Assembly (NCBI RefSeq): GCF_030867095.1
Contig: NC_081828.1
Location: forward strand, 213,596,978-213,660,977
From: Alligator mississippiensis
Lineage: Eukaryota; Chordata; Crocodylia; Alligatoridae
Direction of reading: 5' to 3'
DNA length: 64,000 bases
Shown piece by piece: positions 36,801 to 49,418 of this stretch. The notes below the pieces were generated by a model, which worked only from the letters and a program-made list of their open reading frames with translations, had not been told where the DNA came from and searched no databases. Both the position numbers and the translations under genes were made by a program. Within the stretch, counting starts at the first letter, position 1. The number at the start of each line of letters is the position of its first letter.

Positions 36801-37879
36801 CCCCATCCCCTGACCCCAAAGCATATGTAAAGATACCCTTATGGTTTATTTATGCTGCCCCTATGGCAATCCTGAGACCACCCCCCGGATATAAGCCCCA
36901 TGCGGTCACTCCTGGACACGTCACGTGGTGACAAATATCATACGGTTGTCTTGTTGGTGGTGTCAGCTATGCTCAGCAGCATTTGCAAGGCCATGCCTGT
37001 GACCAGGATCCTGGTATGTTTGTGAGCGTGAGCCATAAAACTGACCACTCATCTTTTTGCAACCCAGGGGAGGTTTGTTTCCCGACACCGGAGGAGGTTG
37101 GAAAGAAAGGAAACAAGATGGAGAAATCTGTGGTCTGACCTTCCCTTTAATCACCACCCACGGTGTTTGCCAGAGAGCCTACGGCTCTAGGATCAGCCGT
37201 CTTAGCCATCAATGGACCCATCTACAACCCTTAACTTGACCCATGGGAACGATCGTCCTTGACCGTGAGGGATCACTGACACCAACGAGATGCCCCGAGA
37301 CCCCTGTGGACCATTACAGGGGAAAACATAGGCACCCGTTGAGTTTATGCGGGTGCATGGTTAGACAGCAGCTGGGCAGATTGAAGCACCTACATTTTAG
37401 ACTAAGGACCTACAGCCAGTGTGAGCTGGGACTAAGTGCCAAAGTCTTATGGCGGATCTACGTTCTAGTATTTGAAGGAATTATTTCTCTTTCATAACTG
37501 ACTTCTCAGAAATGCACATCCTGAATGGAAAATATATATATAGCTGTGGCTCAAAATACACTTCCATTTTCTTATAAGCAAAGATCCTCTTGAAAGCAGG
37601 AACCCAGGTTATGAACTGCATTTCAAAAATGCTGGCAACATAGAGAACTGGAAATAAAACACGGATATCTAGCTGTCCTGTGAGTCACCCTTGCAGCATG
37701 CAGTAAAGAAAGTGGCTTGCCATCTGCCCTTCTCTTATGTTGTAATATCCACAGAAGGTAAATTCATTAGCTACGGATTAATGGTACTAACAGAAAACTC
37801 TAGCATTGCAAAGCAACCTCCAGGCCACATGCAATGTTTAGACTGAGAGACACAAGAATATAATGTGGCAGCCTGGCTT
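36801..37879. other. Intergenic stretch
   Basis: Nothing recognised. Confidence 0.4.
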
Positions 37880-39380
37880 GTTGGCTTGAGCCTGAATGGC
37901 TCAGACCGATGGGTGGGGCATTTCCTTTCGCCTCCAATCAGGAGGAGACAGGAGGCAGGCTTGCCTCACCTTGACCCAGGGGTGAGGTGAAGAAGAGGAC
38001 CTGAGAGGGAACTAGCCCCTCAGGTTTTCCCATAGGTCCATTTCCAGTCCGGGGGCGGAGCCTCTGGAAAGGATAAAAGCCCATGTGTCCAGCACATGGA
38101 TGGCTTCAACAAGGGACGATGAAGAAGGGCTGCAGAAGAGCCGGTGGAGCTGACCGGCGGGGCGGAGCAGTTACCCCAGAAGCACCTTGAAGACATCTCT
38201 GCTGAGTGGGATGCAGCATCCTAGCCCTGCCATGGAGGGAGCCATGGCGTTGGTGCATGGATCGGTGCACGGAGGATCAGGAGGAAGCTGAGGGATCCCT
38301 GCGGCTGCACAAGGCAGTGCGTGTCCCCATCCCCGCAAGAGGCAGGAGCCCCTCGGTCCACGGGGCCAGAGAGGGCTGACATGCCAGGTAGCTGCCCGAG
38401 GCAGCTCGGGCCTTCCTGCAGCAAGCAGGACGGAGCAGCCATCCCAGCGAGGGGTGGGGGGAAGCAGCCAACCCACAGAGAGGGAGACGAGCCAAGCCCA
38501 CCACTGCTGGGAGTTGGGGGCAGTCCCAACGTGGGGCAGAGACGAGGATTTCCACAGCGGGTGGCTCCATGGTCACTGAGCCATTCGAGTCTTGTAACCT
38601 AGGATAGGGTCTTGCAGCCTAGGAGAGCGTGACAGTGTTTCTTTATGGTAACCTGTTCTTTCTCCCCGGCATTATTCCTTCCCTTTGGGCACAATTGCTG
38701 TACCATTGTTGTTGTCCTTGTTCCTTATATGGTTGGGACCCTTGCTGTAAACTTGCACACTTATGCTGTATTATGAAATGGTTATGAACTGCCTTGTCTG
38801 CTAGTGGGCTCAGTTGCTTAAGGGTCTGCTAGAGCATCCCTTATTCACTATTTGCTTTCATTGAGTCTCTTATCCTTACATATTGAATCTTATTAATGCA
38901 ATCCCACTTAGGTATGATTAGATTATTGTTTTCTCCCTGCCGGATTTCATTTGCCGACCTATTGTTTAACCTGTGTTTTTACTGTCGATTGTTCCCTTGC
39001 TTGCCACCTGGAGAACCTGCTGAGGGTAGGGGCTGTACACAAATTGGAAGACCACCAAAGTTCAAGGCCTATGCTGATACACTGCCTTCGTCTGCCATAC
39101 TCAGCCGAGATTGCCTGGGTGTACGTTTAATAAGGGTTACTGTCTTAGTAAACTTACACCTATAAACAGTATATATACATAATTTAGAAATGCATTGGCA
39201 CTACACTGTAAATTAAATCTGTAAATAGTTAAACAGCACTGGGTGTCCCTGGCCTCTGCTCTACTCTGTAGGGGAGGGAGGCGAGCTGGCCTAAAGCTAG
39301 GCAGTCGCACTCCCACAGCACACTCACACCCTCTAACACCCCTTTAATAGGAGCGGGGGGACTAGCCACGTACCACCTGG
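37880..39380 (+). mobile_element. LTR-like block, copy A (fossil)
   Basis: About 1.5 kb that shares order and motifs with the minus-strand block at 56.19-57.24 kb. It has a CCAATCAGG box, a GGATAAAAG TATA-like box near 38073, GGAGCAGTTACCCCAGAAG, and a distal part with CTGGCCTCTGCTCTACTC and CTCCCACAGCACA. A promoter-like start and a common 3' section suggest a long LTR, perhaps solitary. Family (Ty3/Gypsy or retroviral) not determined; old. Termini approximate. Confidence 0.45.
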
Positions 39381-40387
39381 GCTACAATAAAAATTGAGAT
39401 AAGCTGGGTCAGACCAAAGGCAGGATCCAGCCTATCAAATGAGTGGATCGCGCCTGCAATTGGGCGCCCACCAGCTGATTGTATCCCGCCTGTGGCTGCC
39501 CTCCCAGGGCTCTTCATGGGGCCAAGCTCCACCTGCTCCCACCCGGGACAGCCCACCCCATGCTCCCATCCACATTGCCAATGGCCTCAGCCCTATATCC
39601 AGCCCCAGCCGGTGTGCACAGCTCCCTGGTGGGGCTCCTCCTGGTGCAGCTGCAGCCACCTGGGTACTGCTCAGCTCCCCTTGCCCAGCAGCTCCTTCTC
39701 TTCCTCCTTCTTCTGCCCCGCTGCGCTGCTCGGGAGCCTCCAGCATTTCAGGTCTGGGAAGTTCTGATTCAGAGGCCGTGCCCCTCACTCCCAAGCTCAA
39801 TAGCTACTGATGCCCCTTTCCTCCAAGACTGTTAACATTTCCTATACAGCCAGATCTAAAGGCCAGTGGGCATGTGGGTCTGCGATGGGTCGCAATGTGA
39901 ACAAATCCTTCTGTCTCCAGCATCACGGATTTCAGTTCCTCTGTCACATGTATCAGCATGTTTAAAGTGAAACTGAGTCATCTCCCTTTCTTGATTTCAC
40001 TGCAAAGTGGTGAGTCACGGATGGTGGAAAGAGCCAGCTGGGGGGAAGACTGAGCCGGGACCAGCTGGGATCTCACATGCTGAACTTTGTCTGATGCAGG
40101 TGAGCGAGAAGTGTTAGGACCCAGGGGTACTCAAGCATCCACCTGCCGTCCTCTTGGGAGCAAGTGAGCCAGTCCCCTTCTGAAAGCCATGAAGAAGGAA
40201 CTTGGGGCCTGATCTTGGAGCACCGTCAACTGGCCTGGAGATCATTTATCATCAAGAATGCTCCACCCTTTGCTCTTGTGCTAACTATGGCTGCTGCTTT
40301 CCAGCTCATTGTGTGAGGCGAGAGGCAGACGCCAGACCCGGACCTAGCCCCTTCCCCCTACAGAGCAACTTAATCCAAACATCGGGG
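39381..40387. other. Intergenic stretch
   Basis: GC-rich patch at 39.44-39.79 kb with open frames on both strands caused by composition. No gene recognised. Confidence 0.4.
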
Positions 40388-40576
40388 CTGGGGACAGAAG
40401 TTACACATAAACCAGTTTAAGTAACCAGAAACTAGTTTAAGCCCATAGCAGAACATCAGTTCAGTGCACATAAATCAGTTAAAAAATGGGTGAAACTGGT
40501 TTAAGATAAACCTGGTTGAATATAGTATCAGGCTTAACTGATTTGGGCTGAACCATTTTATGAAACTTCTGTCCCA
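40388..40576 (-). mobile_element. MITE, CTGGGACAGAAGTT family, copy 2
   Basis: Both ends are preserved: CTGGGGACAGAAGTTACA on the left and AACTTCTGTCCCAG on the right. It is an inverted copy of 23065-23225, with the same internal order of GATACTATATT, AACCAGGTTTATCTTAAACC and GTGCACTGAACT on the minus strand. 189 bp, no coding. Confidence 0.8.
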
Positions 40577-40864
40577 GACCCCTTCCTGGTTCAAGTTAAA
40601 TCACAGTCCTCCAGCAACCCAGCATACTTTGCAGTCCTGGGCTGGGCTGAGCTGTCTGGTCCAGAGAGCAGAGCTGGCCTCACCCCTCTGCTCCCTAGCT
40701 GGGGCAGTGAGGGCTGGCGGACAAGGGGGGAGGGGGAAAGTCTGGCTGGGGTTGTAGCCCAGTTTACAGAGGGAGGATTTGCCCTGCCAGGCAAACCCTG
40801 GCTGGGGTCTGGGGCCAGGGACGGGAGTTAAACACCCTTTCCCCTGCTCAAACTTACTGCTAGC

Positions 40865-41190
40865 TGCAACTGTGGGCTACAAATCCCAGAGGCACCTGGA
40901 GGTAGGAAGAAGTGATGAGCAACCCCGCAGAGTCTTGCTGCTATGAGTCTGGACTGCAAATCCCAGAGACCTTGGGGGCAGCAGGTAGAGGAAGTGAACC
41001 CACAGCTAGAGACCCATGCTCTAGCACCCCCCAGCTTCTGGCCCGAGTCACTGCAGCATGTGGCTGCATTTCCTGAATCAGAGGTAAATGTTTGTTCACT
41101 TCTGTTTCAATTTAATCTGTGCATTTTAGACTAATCTGCAAAGACTGAATTGATTCAGCCTCAGGCTTTTTGACTGTCTGTACCTACCTC
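40865..41190 (-). repeat. Interspersed repeat, CTACAAATCCCAGAGG family, copy 1
   Basis: Minus strand contains CAAAAAGCCTGAGGCTGAAT, GCAGATTAGTCTAAA and CCAGAAGCTGGGGGGTGC, which recur in order at 63.61-63.77 kb. CTGCAAATCCCAGAG occurs twice at its other end (about 40875 and 40957). Probably a DNA transposon remnant. Confidence 0.5.
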
Positions 41191-41969
41191 TGGTCCCAAA
41201 GACAGTATGAACGTATCTTTGATACCCTCCCAAAACCGACTTCCTTTCTGCCCGTCTTCCTGCTCTGTTCCCAGGTTCACATGCAATGTTTCCTGAAAAA
41301 CATCCGCAGGCCTGTCCAGCTGGAGTGCAGAGAGCCTGCAAATCATCTCAGTACTTGTTAGGCAGTTTCCTTTCCTTTCCCATTGCCTGCGTCCATGACC
41401 CGAGCAGCACTTGTTGGCCAGGGCTGCAGATTTGGTTTGCAAACAGATTCACAACACTGTGTAATGGTGAGATTTAGCATCGTATCATCATCCATGATTC
41501 CTTTTGGGTTTGTGCACGTCGCCTCATGCATGTGGTCACTCACACAGTGTCAGCAGTGGGCCTGGTTCCCAGTGACCTTCCTAGCACTTTAAACAACACC
41601 CATGAAGGCGAAGGGAGAACATAGCTTTAAATCATCGTTGCATTCCCTGAACTGTGGGGCCAGACTCTTGTTTTGTGTCATCTGCAAGCTAGGTGGGCAA
41701 GGCCTCAAGTCCTGCATCCAAGGCATTCCTGAATAATGGTGTGGAAATCTCTTACGTGATTCACATGGGATTGCATCCAGATGTTGAGAAAGGGCACAAA
41801 AACTGCTGCAGTTTTCTGACTGCTTTCTACCATCAGGGGTTACTTGGAAAGCACATGAGCAACAGCAGCAACAACACTTAGAAACCCACGTACAATGTCT
41901 GCATGTCGTCACTGTCAGAAACTGCCCTTGCTTACACCCTGACTGGGCTAGACAGAGAAGGAAGGAAAG

Positions 41970-42112
41970 AAGCTCTATTTCCTCATTTTCCAGTGGCTGG
42001 GGAGTAAGGTGCAGGAAGGTTAAGTGACTCAACCAAGATCACATAAAAAGCCAGTGGCTGTGTTCAGACTCAAACCCATATCTCTAAAATCTCCATTCAG
42101 GGCTTCATCCAC
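41970..42112 (+). mobile_element. MIR-like SINE fragment
   Basis: CCTCATTTTCCAGTGG, AAGGTTAAGTGACTCAACC, AAGATCACATAAA and CAGACTCAAACCCATATCTC follow the order of the conserved MIR/CORE-SINE 3' half (TTAAGTGACTTGCCCAAGGTCACA...). An ancient amniote-wide SINE. Confidence 0.65.
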
Positions 42113-42146
42113 AGCTGCAGGGGAGAGAAAAGGGAGAAGTATCCAG

Positions 42147-42750
42147 TGTAGAGATCACTGGAGCATCGATCAATATATGTTGTTCACATAAAGGCTTTGC
42201 TAAAGCATTGGCCAGATTAGGCCTCACCAGCAAACCTGACCAATGCATGGACTCCTCATATAGACAACACTTGGCATGTGGGCCAGATGTGCACTCCTGC
42301 CAAGAGATGGGAGGGAGAGATGATGGTTCATGGATACAGGATACTCCAGTACCAGGATGATAAGGCTGGAACGGAAACACCTAGGTCTGAATGGGACTCA
42401 AGCCCACCGTGCAGGATGGTTTGAGGGATTCAAGATACAGGTGGGATGCAACACATCATTTATTTTGATCAGTGTGTAAAAGGAGAATTGGAAAGCAGGG
42501 AGACTGTGCCGTGGCTTGGGGGAGCCTGCATGGTGTTGTGCCGACTACCTTGTCATAGGTAGAAATGTCTTACCTCTTGGTCTGATGTATTTGTTAGGCC
42601 AAAACGTGTCAGGGCTGTGCTTGGAGACAATAAACCTGGCCAAATCTTTGCCACCAAACTGAGCCCGGGGTCATTTTTTAAGACAAGATTAGGGTTGGGA
42701 TCTCCGGGCTTCGATTTTGTTGGCACTGCAGTTCCTGAGATTTCATCACT
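42147..42750 (+). repeat. 5' LTR of the retroviral fossil
   Basis: Starts TGTAGAGATCACTGG. An AATAAA poly(A) signal lies at 42629-42634. The right end is uncertain because the other LTR is incomplete. Confidence 0.5.
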
Positions 42751-43991
42751 GACAGCACATCACGAACACCCAATGAGGACAACGGCAACGACAGCTCTGA
42801 TAACCCCAGATGACAACGGTGACCCCGACGGCTGATTTGGTAAGTGGCAGACTGCCCTCGCCTAGGGTTGCAATCTGGGTTGGCAGAGGATCCCCCCTTC
42901 CCCTCCCTTATGATTCCCTCGGACAGGCTGGGCGTCGTATGGACACGCTGGGTAATGGAGAAAGGCGGTCCGTATGAGTTTAAGAGAAGAGAAAGGGGAA
43001 ACTTAGACAGAAGTAGCAGCTTTAAAAATTAGTAAAAGTAAAAACTGTAGGATGCTGCAGGGAACGGGGATGGCTCCCTAATGGGTGAAGCAGCATTGTA
43101 CAAAGTTAGCAGAGCAGGTGAGAGAAAAAGAAAAGGAGCCAGAAGGAATAATATAGGCAGCAGAGCACTGGGGCTCTCCAGCCCTACTGGTAGGGCGGCA
43201 AGCTGTGCAGACACACAAGTTACAAGAGCAGGACCAGAACAAAAAATTAGAAGCAGCGGTTGAAACTTTGCAATAAGCCAAAATGCTGACCTCCTGCACC
43301 CAATGTAAATCTTGAAAGACAGCAACACACTCCAAGTATTAACATAACACCAGAGTGTGGGGGCAGAAATGGAAAAAAGTGGCTCTGGCAAAATTAAAAG
43401 AAGGGACTTGGGATCACTGGAATGGGGATGACCCAGGCCAGCCACCACCAGATGCCACGTGGATGATAGCCGATGCACTGCAGTGACCCCCATATGAAAG
43501 CCAGGCTTCAAGAAATCCTATTTTGATGCCTTGAACAATAAGTGTAAAAGCAGGAGAGAGAGAAGAATCCAAAGCATTAAAAACCTCCCACTATGAGGCC
43601 ATCCCTGCTCCAAGAGCAACAGATCACCTAGCTTTAATGAGATCACAGAAGAGATGAGGCAAGTCTCCAAATAACAGAAATGGTGCAGCAAATGCAGGCA
43701 CAAACCTCCCATTAAAGCATTTGATCTATGAGAGGGGGCATAAAAGAAAAAAGGGCAGGACAAGCGGCTTTGCACCAAGAATGAACGTGTTAAAGATTAA
43801 TGAGACAACTGCTTTAGCAAGCTCTGTAGGCACTCCTCCCCTGCCCCCAGAAGGTTTCTTTGACTTTCCGATGTGGATACACAAATGTTTTCCATTACTG
43901 CGAGCAGCAGGTTTCACGTTACAGCAGGAATCTGTTGTCTGAAACTTTGCTAAGCTCCTTTAATATTCACACAGTGGGATTTCATGACAAT

Positions 43992-44371
43992 GAGCACCTC
44001 TACACAAAATGCTTTACTGAGCAGTAGAGCTAATTACTGCATAGTAAGCATCACCACCTACACGATGACCCTTACTGCACAGTAATTTCCTCTACTCGGC
44101 AGTTAATTTGCTACCTGCAAATGCAAGTAGCAAATTAACTGCTGAGTAATTACTGTGCAGTACAGCATGTGTAGATGGTGTACTGGGAGCAAATTTGTTC
44201 CAAGTCAGCAGGGCAGTAGGGGATGCCCTGATTGCTTCCTGCCTCCAGGAAGCAGCAAATCTGCTCCTGGATCCCCGCACATGCAGATGCCTTCCCAGGG
44301 TGGGTTTACTCCAGAGTAATTTACTCTAGAGAAAACCCACCCAGCAGCATTTGCACATGTAGACGTGCCCA
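43992..44371. mobile_element. Palindromic MITE, copy 4
   Basis: 380 bp bounded by GAGCACCTCTACACAAAATGC and the inverse GCATTTGCACATGTAGACGTGC. Several nested hairpins are visible, for example AGTTAATTTGCTACCTGC followed by AAGTAGCAAATTAACTGC, and TTTACTCCAGAGTAATTTACTC. No coding. Confidence 0.75.
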
Positions 44372-45610
44372 ATGTTTCTCGAATGATTCAAAAGATAGCC
44401 CCAAACCTTTTTAAGCTACCCACCAGTCTGGCAATCCTGCAAGTCTTCATGAGACTTCCCGAAGAACCCTGAACACACCTGGCGGAGAGGGTGAAAACTT
44501 TTTATGGGATAAGTGAAGATAAAGACATTGATCAGGGCATGCTAGGAGAAATTGTGTTACAAGTGTTACTGCCTGGTGTGTCAGAAAGGATGAATGCTTG
44601 GTGCGAAGGAGGAAAAGGGTTACCAGTGAGTGGATGGTTGGGGAAAAATAGGAAGAGCTATCAAAAGGCATGAAGGGCCCCCTGTTAGGGAGCTGGATCA
44701 GTGGAAGACTGAGGCTTCAGACTATATGCATGCAGTTAAAAAAAATATGATGTTTAAGCTAAACATTAAAGTCTTCCGTGTCACTGTTCTACTAGTGACC
44801 TTTGGGTAATTACCCATACCATTCTGCTACGTAGCGCATTCAAAAAAACGGGGAACGCATTCCAACGGAGCAGTTAATGCAAAAACATAATTCTTAAGCA
44901 AATCAAAACACTGGAGGCACAGGTGTTGGCATATGAACTTAGCTGGAATTCAAACAAAAAAAGGGCAGGAAAAGGCATCCATAACTCATGCTGCCGCCTT
45001 TACCTCAGGACTGAATGAAGCTATTGCAAGAAATTTAATAGCAAAGGACGGCCCTCTCCAGGACTTGAAATTCATATTTCAACAACCCGTGACCTTAAAT
45101 TTTGGGGAGCTGGGGACAGGTTTCTACATTTCCTATTAAACATGGGGTCAGGGCTCCCTATTATAAAATACATGCTTAATGCTTATCCAGTAAAACCTAT
45201 TGTAGAAACACAGGAGATATCACAAGTTACACAAAATGTTGATGTTAAATCATTAACCCTTTTATTTTCTTTTACACAATTAAGTGATAATATGGAATTA
45301 GAGGCAAGGAAAGCTTCATTAAAGCAAACAATGCTTTCTATAAAATGACTGGAGATAAGCCTTGATGTTACCAAGCAACGGTTCGAATTGTACCAAAGCC
45401 AAAAAAGAAAGTTTCTTACAAATGAATGACACAGCCCATATCCTGCTATAAAAAAGTTGGGACTGTCCCTGTTTCTAATTGACATAAATTGTCACACTGG
45501 AAACTTATTGTGTGGCTGAAAATACACAGTTTAATTTGTGTGTTAAAATAAAATCCCTAGTACGTGTTATAGACAGTAGTTTAATAGAAAACCACTAAAC
45601 TGTATTGGGG

Positions 45611-45642
<32 letters not shown>
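45611..45642. repeat. (GT)n microsatellite
   Basis: About 16 GT units after GGGG. Confidence 0.95.
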
Positions 45643-45644
<2 letters not shown>

Positions 45645-47017
45645 CAATACAAAAAAAGGAAGAGGTGATTTCCTGTTTTGTTTTACAGAAAGGGATGCTA
45701 ACTTGGATAAAGGAATTTCGAATCCTGGCTGTTGCAAGCAAGGAGACAAATGGACTGGCTGACGCAAACTGCCTGAACGACACACGTGCTATGACATGAA
45801 AGCTCTGGAGGGAGAATTCGGTGCAATTGTGTCCATTAGCAATAGTTTAAAACCAAATGATGTTTCTTTAGCTATAGCATGTGTAATGTATGGAAGAAGA
45901 GTGGTTCATCTGGTTAAGCAGCGTTTATTCCAACTGCAATTACAGCAGTGACCTCACTTGTCAAACAGCACAGCCATTGTAGTACAATGACACGAACAAA
46001 GAATAGAAGACACGATATGGGACTTGTTAAAATTTGCTAGATTTGACTGGGCTCCCTCAGTGGACAAGAATAAAAGTGTCAGAGTCTCAATGGCAATTCC
46101 CAGCTGGAATAATCCTCCAATAAATGTATGCTGTGCAAACAGCATGGGAACCTTTGTGACTATTGCATATGTGCAGCACTGCCCTCGTGTTTGCCTGGTA
46201 ACAGAAACGGGGTTCGAAGTTAATCAAGCTTGCTGTTCGAAAGACATTGCATGGTGGCTCTGTGAGCGCTATGCCTCTATCACTGCCCATAGTACAAAGA
46301 GGGCTGGGTCCGACTGGCCCAGAGAGAATCGATTAATAAGGTAGTATGAGTAAAAGAATGCAGTGTGTGGTTTGGGATATTCTTATTTTATAAGAGAGGA
46401 AGAAACCTGTCCAGGAAACTGGGAATGATTCTGCCTGAATATAACAAGTACAATTCAAATCCGGACTCATGCTTTCTTGCCAACCAGCCACTGCACACAC
46501 TCTAACCGAGCTTATCATTCTTTCTGACATTAGAAGGGATTTAATGAGTGACTTATTTCCCACCGTCACAGAATTACACTGAGACATACAAAGCCTAGTA
46601 AACTGCACAAAGGAATCTTTAAGTCCCATAACTGACCTCATACAACAACAAACCCAGGACACAGAAAAGATGAGGGAAAAAGAAAAGACATCTCAGTGGG
46701 CTATCCTGGAGCATATTACCTTACACCCTATAGTCTGACTGCAAAGTCTTGTACTCACAATAATTCAAGGAGTAACTCGTGATTGTGCTCATTTGAATGT
46801 GCTGTTATCTACTTCTCCAACACCAGAATGCTAAAATGTAAAACCAGATTGAAAAGGGATTGACTTTAGTTGTAAATAAGGCTGTAGTACCAATGACATT
46901 CACTTTACTTAATAGTGATATTTAGTCGTTAACCAATGTTATTGTATTTTCCTTTATGCTACTGTGAAGTATAATGAGGTGTTTTTTATCAGTTGTTACT
47001 GATGCTCTGTATGTGTG

Positions 47018-47172
47018 TGTATGTGAGTATATATATGTGTGGTGTGTGTATATCTATCTATATATATATATAAATATATATATATAGATAGATAGATATA
47101 CACCTTGATAGATAGATATATGTGTGGTGTGTATATCTATCTATCTATATATAGATAGACACAGACATACAC
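47018..47172. repeat. (TA)n/(TAGA)n compound microsatellite with hairpin potential
   Basis: TATCTATC runs, a TATATATA block and TAGATAGA runs are arranged as inverted repeats centred near 47074, then repeated on a smaller scale at 47110-47160. Confidence 0.85.
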
Positions 47173-47177
47173 ACATA

Positions 47178-47420
47178 CAGGTAACCCCCGCTTAGCGCTC
47201 TTAATTGGTTCCTGAAAAACCAAGCGTTAGGTGAAACAAGCATTAAGTGAAACTGAAAATATTTGACGATCCAAGATGGTGACCACGAGTGTTTTTAATG
47301 ACCCAAGATGGTGACCGCGAGCGTTATAACAAAACTTGCTGGGCGCTAAGTGAAATCAGGTATCAATTTAAAATGAGCGTTATAGTGAAATAGCGCTAAG
47401 CGAAACAGAATTTAGCGGTT
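47178..47420. repeat. Interspersed repeat with GCGCTAAGTGAAA motifs
   Basis: Starts GGTAACCCCCGCTTAGCGCT and holds several variants of GCGTTA(A/T)GTGAAA and GATCCAAGATGGTGACC in near-tandem. No coding. Likely a short mobile or satellite-derived element; family not named. Confidence 0.5.
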
Positions 47421-48062
47421 TTCTGCATCCCACTTTGGACATTTGGACCAGAACCATGGGATTTCAGTGAAAATTTAAGATGGGACTTAAATAAATATTG
47501 TCTCCTACTCTGGTGAAGTGTTTAATGTGAATCTGCTCTGTTACCAGAGGAATCTGAATATGGAGTTCATCTAGAAGAAGATGAACCAAGGGAAACCAAT
47601 GAAGACATCAATGGTAACCGGAATACCACCTGAGATATGTGAAGATATAACTGAGGAAATAACATCTCTAAGAACTTGAGGTTTCCTGGGTGTCTGACCT
47701 TGGGGCTCTATGTATGCTACATATACAATCAGTATGTTATCATCTATTATTATAATACATGGCTTACTACCATTGCATGGATGAAGTGATCCAAGCTGGT
47801 CACTCCTCTCGACTTTAAGTCCTGGACCTAACATTCCCAGGCCCAACCTATGGGATAAACAATTGCAAAACACTGTCTATAGGTCATACGAGGGAAAGTG
47901 CAGAAGAATGTGTAGACAGGTTGGACATGAATATATGGATAGGTATAACAAGGTAATCTCAAAACCATGTCTAACCTACTGGGTTACCTTCCTTCTGCAC
48001 ATTATGATTTTCTAGGATGTTGGGTAGATATCTTTCCTTATAAAAGACAAAAAGGAGTGGAA

Positions 48063-48280
48063 TGTAGGCCTCATTGAAGCATCCATCAATATATGCTGCT
48101 CACACAAAGGCTTTGCTAAAGCATTGGCCAGAATAGGCTTCACTAACAAACCTGACCGATTTGTGAACTCTTCACATAAACAAAACTTGGCATGAGGGCC
48201 ATATGTGCACTTCTGCCAAGGATGGGAGAGAGAGATGATGGTACAAGGTGTAGGATAGCTCAGGATGAATATGATGAGGC
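48063..48280 (+). repeat. 3' LTR of the retroviral fossil, partial
   Basis: Starts TGTAGGCCTCATTGAAGC after the purine tract. Homology with the 5' LTR stops at about 48280, where CR1 sequence begins. Confidence 0.55.
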
Positions 48281-49088
48281 AACTTGGGCAGCAGTGACCA
48301 AGAGATGATTGAGTTCAGGATTCTGAGGAAAGGAAGGATGGAAAGCAGCAGAGTAAGGACCCTGGACTTCAGAAAAGCAGACTTGGACTCTCTCAGGGAA
48401 CTCTTGGGCAGGATCCCCTGGGAAGCCAGTCTGAAGGGGAGAGGAGTCCAGGAGCGCTGGCTGTACTTCAAAGAAGCCTTACTGAGAGTGCAGGAACATA
48501 ACCATCCCAATGTTCAGGAAAATTAGCAAGTATGGCAGAAAACCAGCTTGGCTCAGCAGGAAACTCTTCAGTAAATAAATCACAAAAGGGAAGCAAGTGC
48601 AAACTTGGACAAATAACTAGGAAGGAGTACAAGAGCATTGCTGAGGCATGCAGGGATGAAGTCAGTAAGGCCAAAGTGCAAATGGAGTTGCAGCTAGCAA
48701 GGGTTGTGAAGGGTAATAAGAAGGGTTTCTACAAGTATGTCGGTAGCAGGAGGAGGATCAGGGAAAGTGTGGGTTCCTTACTGAATGGGGGAGGCACCCT
48801 TGTGACAGAGGATGCAGGAAAGGCTAAAGTGCTCAATGCCTTTTTTGCCTGAGTCTTCACAGGCAAGGTCTGCTCCCAGACGACTGCACCGGGCAGCACA
48901 GTTTGGGGAGGATGTGAGTAGCCTCAGAGGTGAAAGAACATGTTAAGGACTATTTAGAAAAGATGGATGTGCACAAGTCAATGGGGCCAGATGGGATGCA
49001 CCCGAGGATGCTAAAAGAGTTGGCTGATGAGATTACGGATCCACGGGCCATCATCTTTGAAAACTCATGGCGATCAGATGTCCCAGAT
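48281..49088 (+). mobile_element. CR1 LINE, long copy, 5' part
   Basis: Begins at SSDQEMIEFRILRKGRMES, in the linker after the endonuclease domain, and runs through TLDFRKADLDSLRELLGRIP, KGNKKGFYKYVGSRRR and VTEDAGKAKVLNAFFA. This is the furthest-5' CR1 of the window. It stops at a hAT-like insertion and continues at 50112. Confidence 0.9.
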
Positions 49089-49386
49089 CAGGGGCAGGCA
49101 AAATAAGGCCCACAGGCCAGATTTGGTCCACCAGGCCATTCTAACCAGCCCATGGGGCCCCCAAAATTTAGAAAAGTCATATTTATCTCCCCCAGCTACC
49201 TGTCAAAGATGACAGGAGCCAGGGGCAGAAGGACCCAAGGGGAGCTGGCAGCAGGACCCAGCAGCCCAGCCCTGCCCCACCCTCAGCCATTTCCCTGCTT
49301 GTCTGACCACATGGCTCCTGGCTGCATCACCAGACCATGGGAGCACGGGGCTCATGCTGGTACCCCACACCCTGGAGCAGGAGGGC

Positions 49387-49418
<32 letters not shown>

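Larger units (their letters stand above)
42147..48280 (+). mobile_element. LTR-flanked retroviral fossil, probably class III/spuma-like (broken)
   Basis: Two direct repeats about 6 kb apart bound the element: 42147 onwards and 48063-48280, both starting TGTAG and sharing CAATATATG, AAAGGCTTTGCTAAAGCATT and GGCCAGA. They differ by roughly 15% by eye, so the insertion is old. A purine-rich tract (AAAAAGGAGTGGAA) directly precedes the right repeat, as a polypurine tract should. Interior sequence at about 44.9-46.8 kb has protein-like stretches that may derive from a retroviral gene, but I cannot assign them to gag, pol or env. It is broken many times. The interior also carries one palindromic MITE and microsatellites. 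Family assignment rests only on the LTR start and PPT form. Confidence 0.5.

Noticed and set aside
39435-39810. Overlapping 90-120-residue frames on both strands
   Set aside because: GC-rich composition effect: frames are open in several phases at once.
43029-43511. 160-residue minus-strand open frame inside the retroviral fossil
   Set aside because: Opposite to the element's orientation and without any recognised motif; likely a chance frame.
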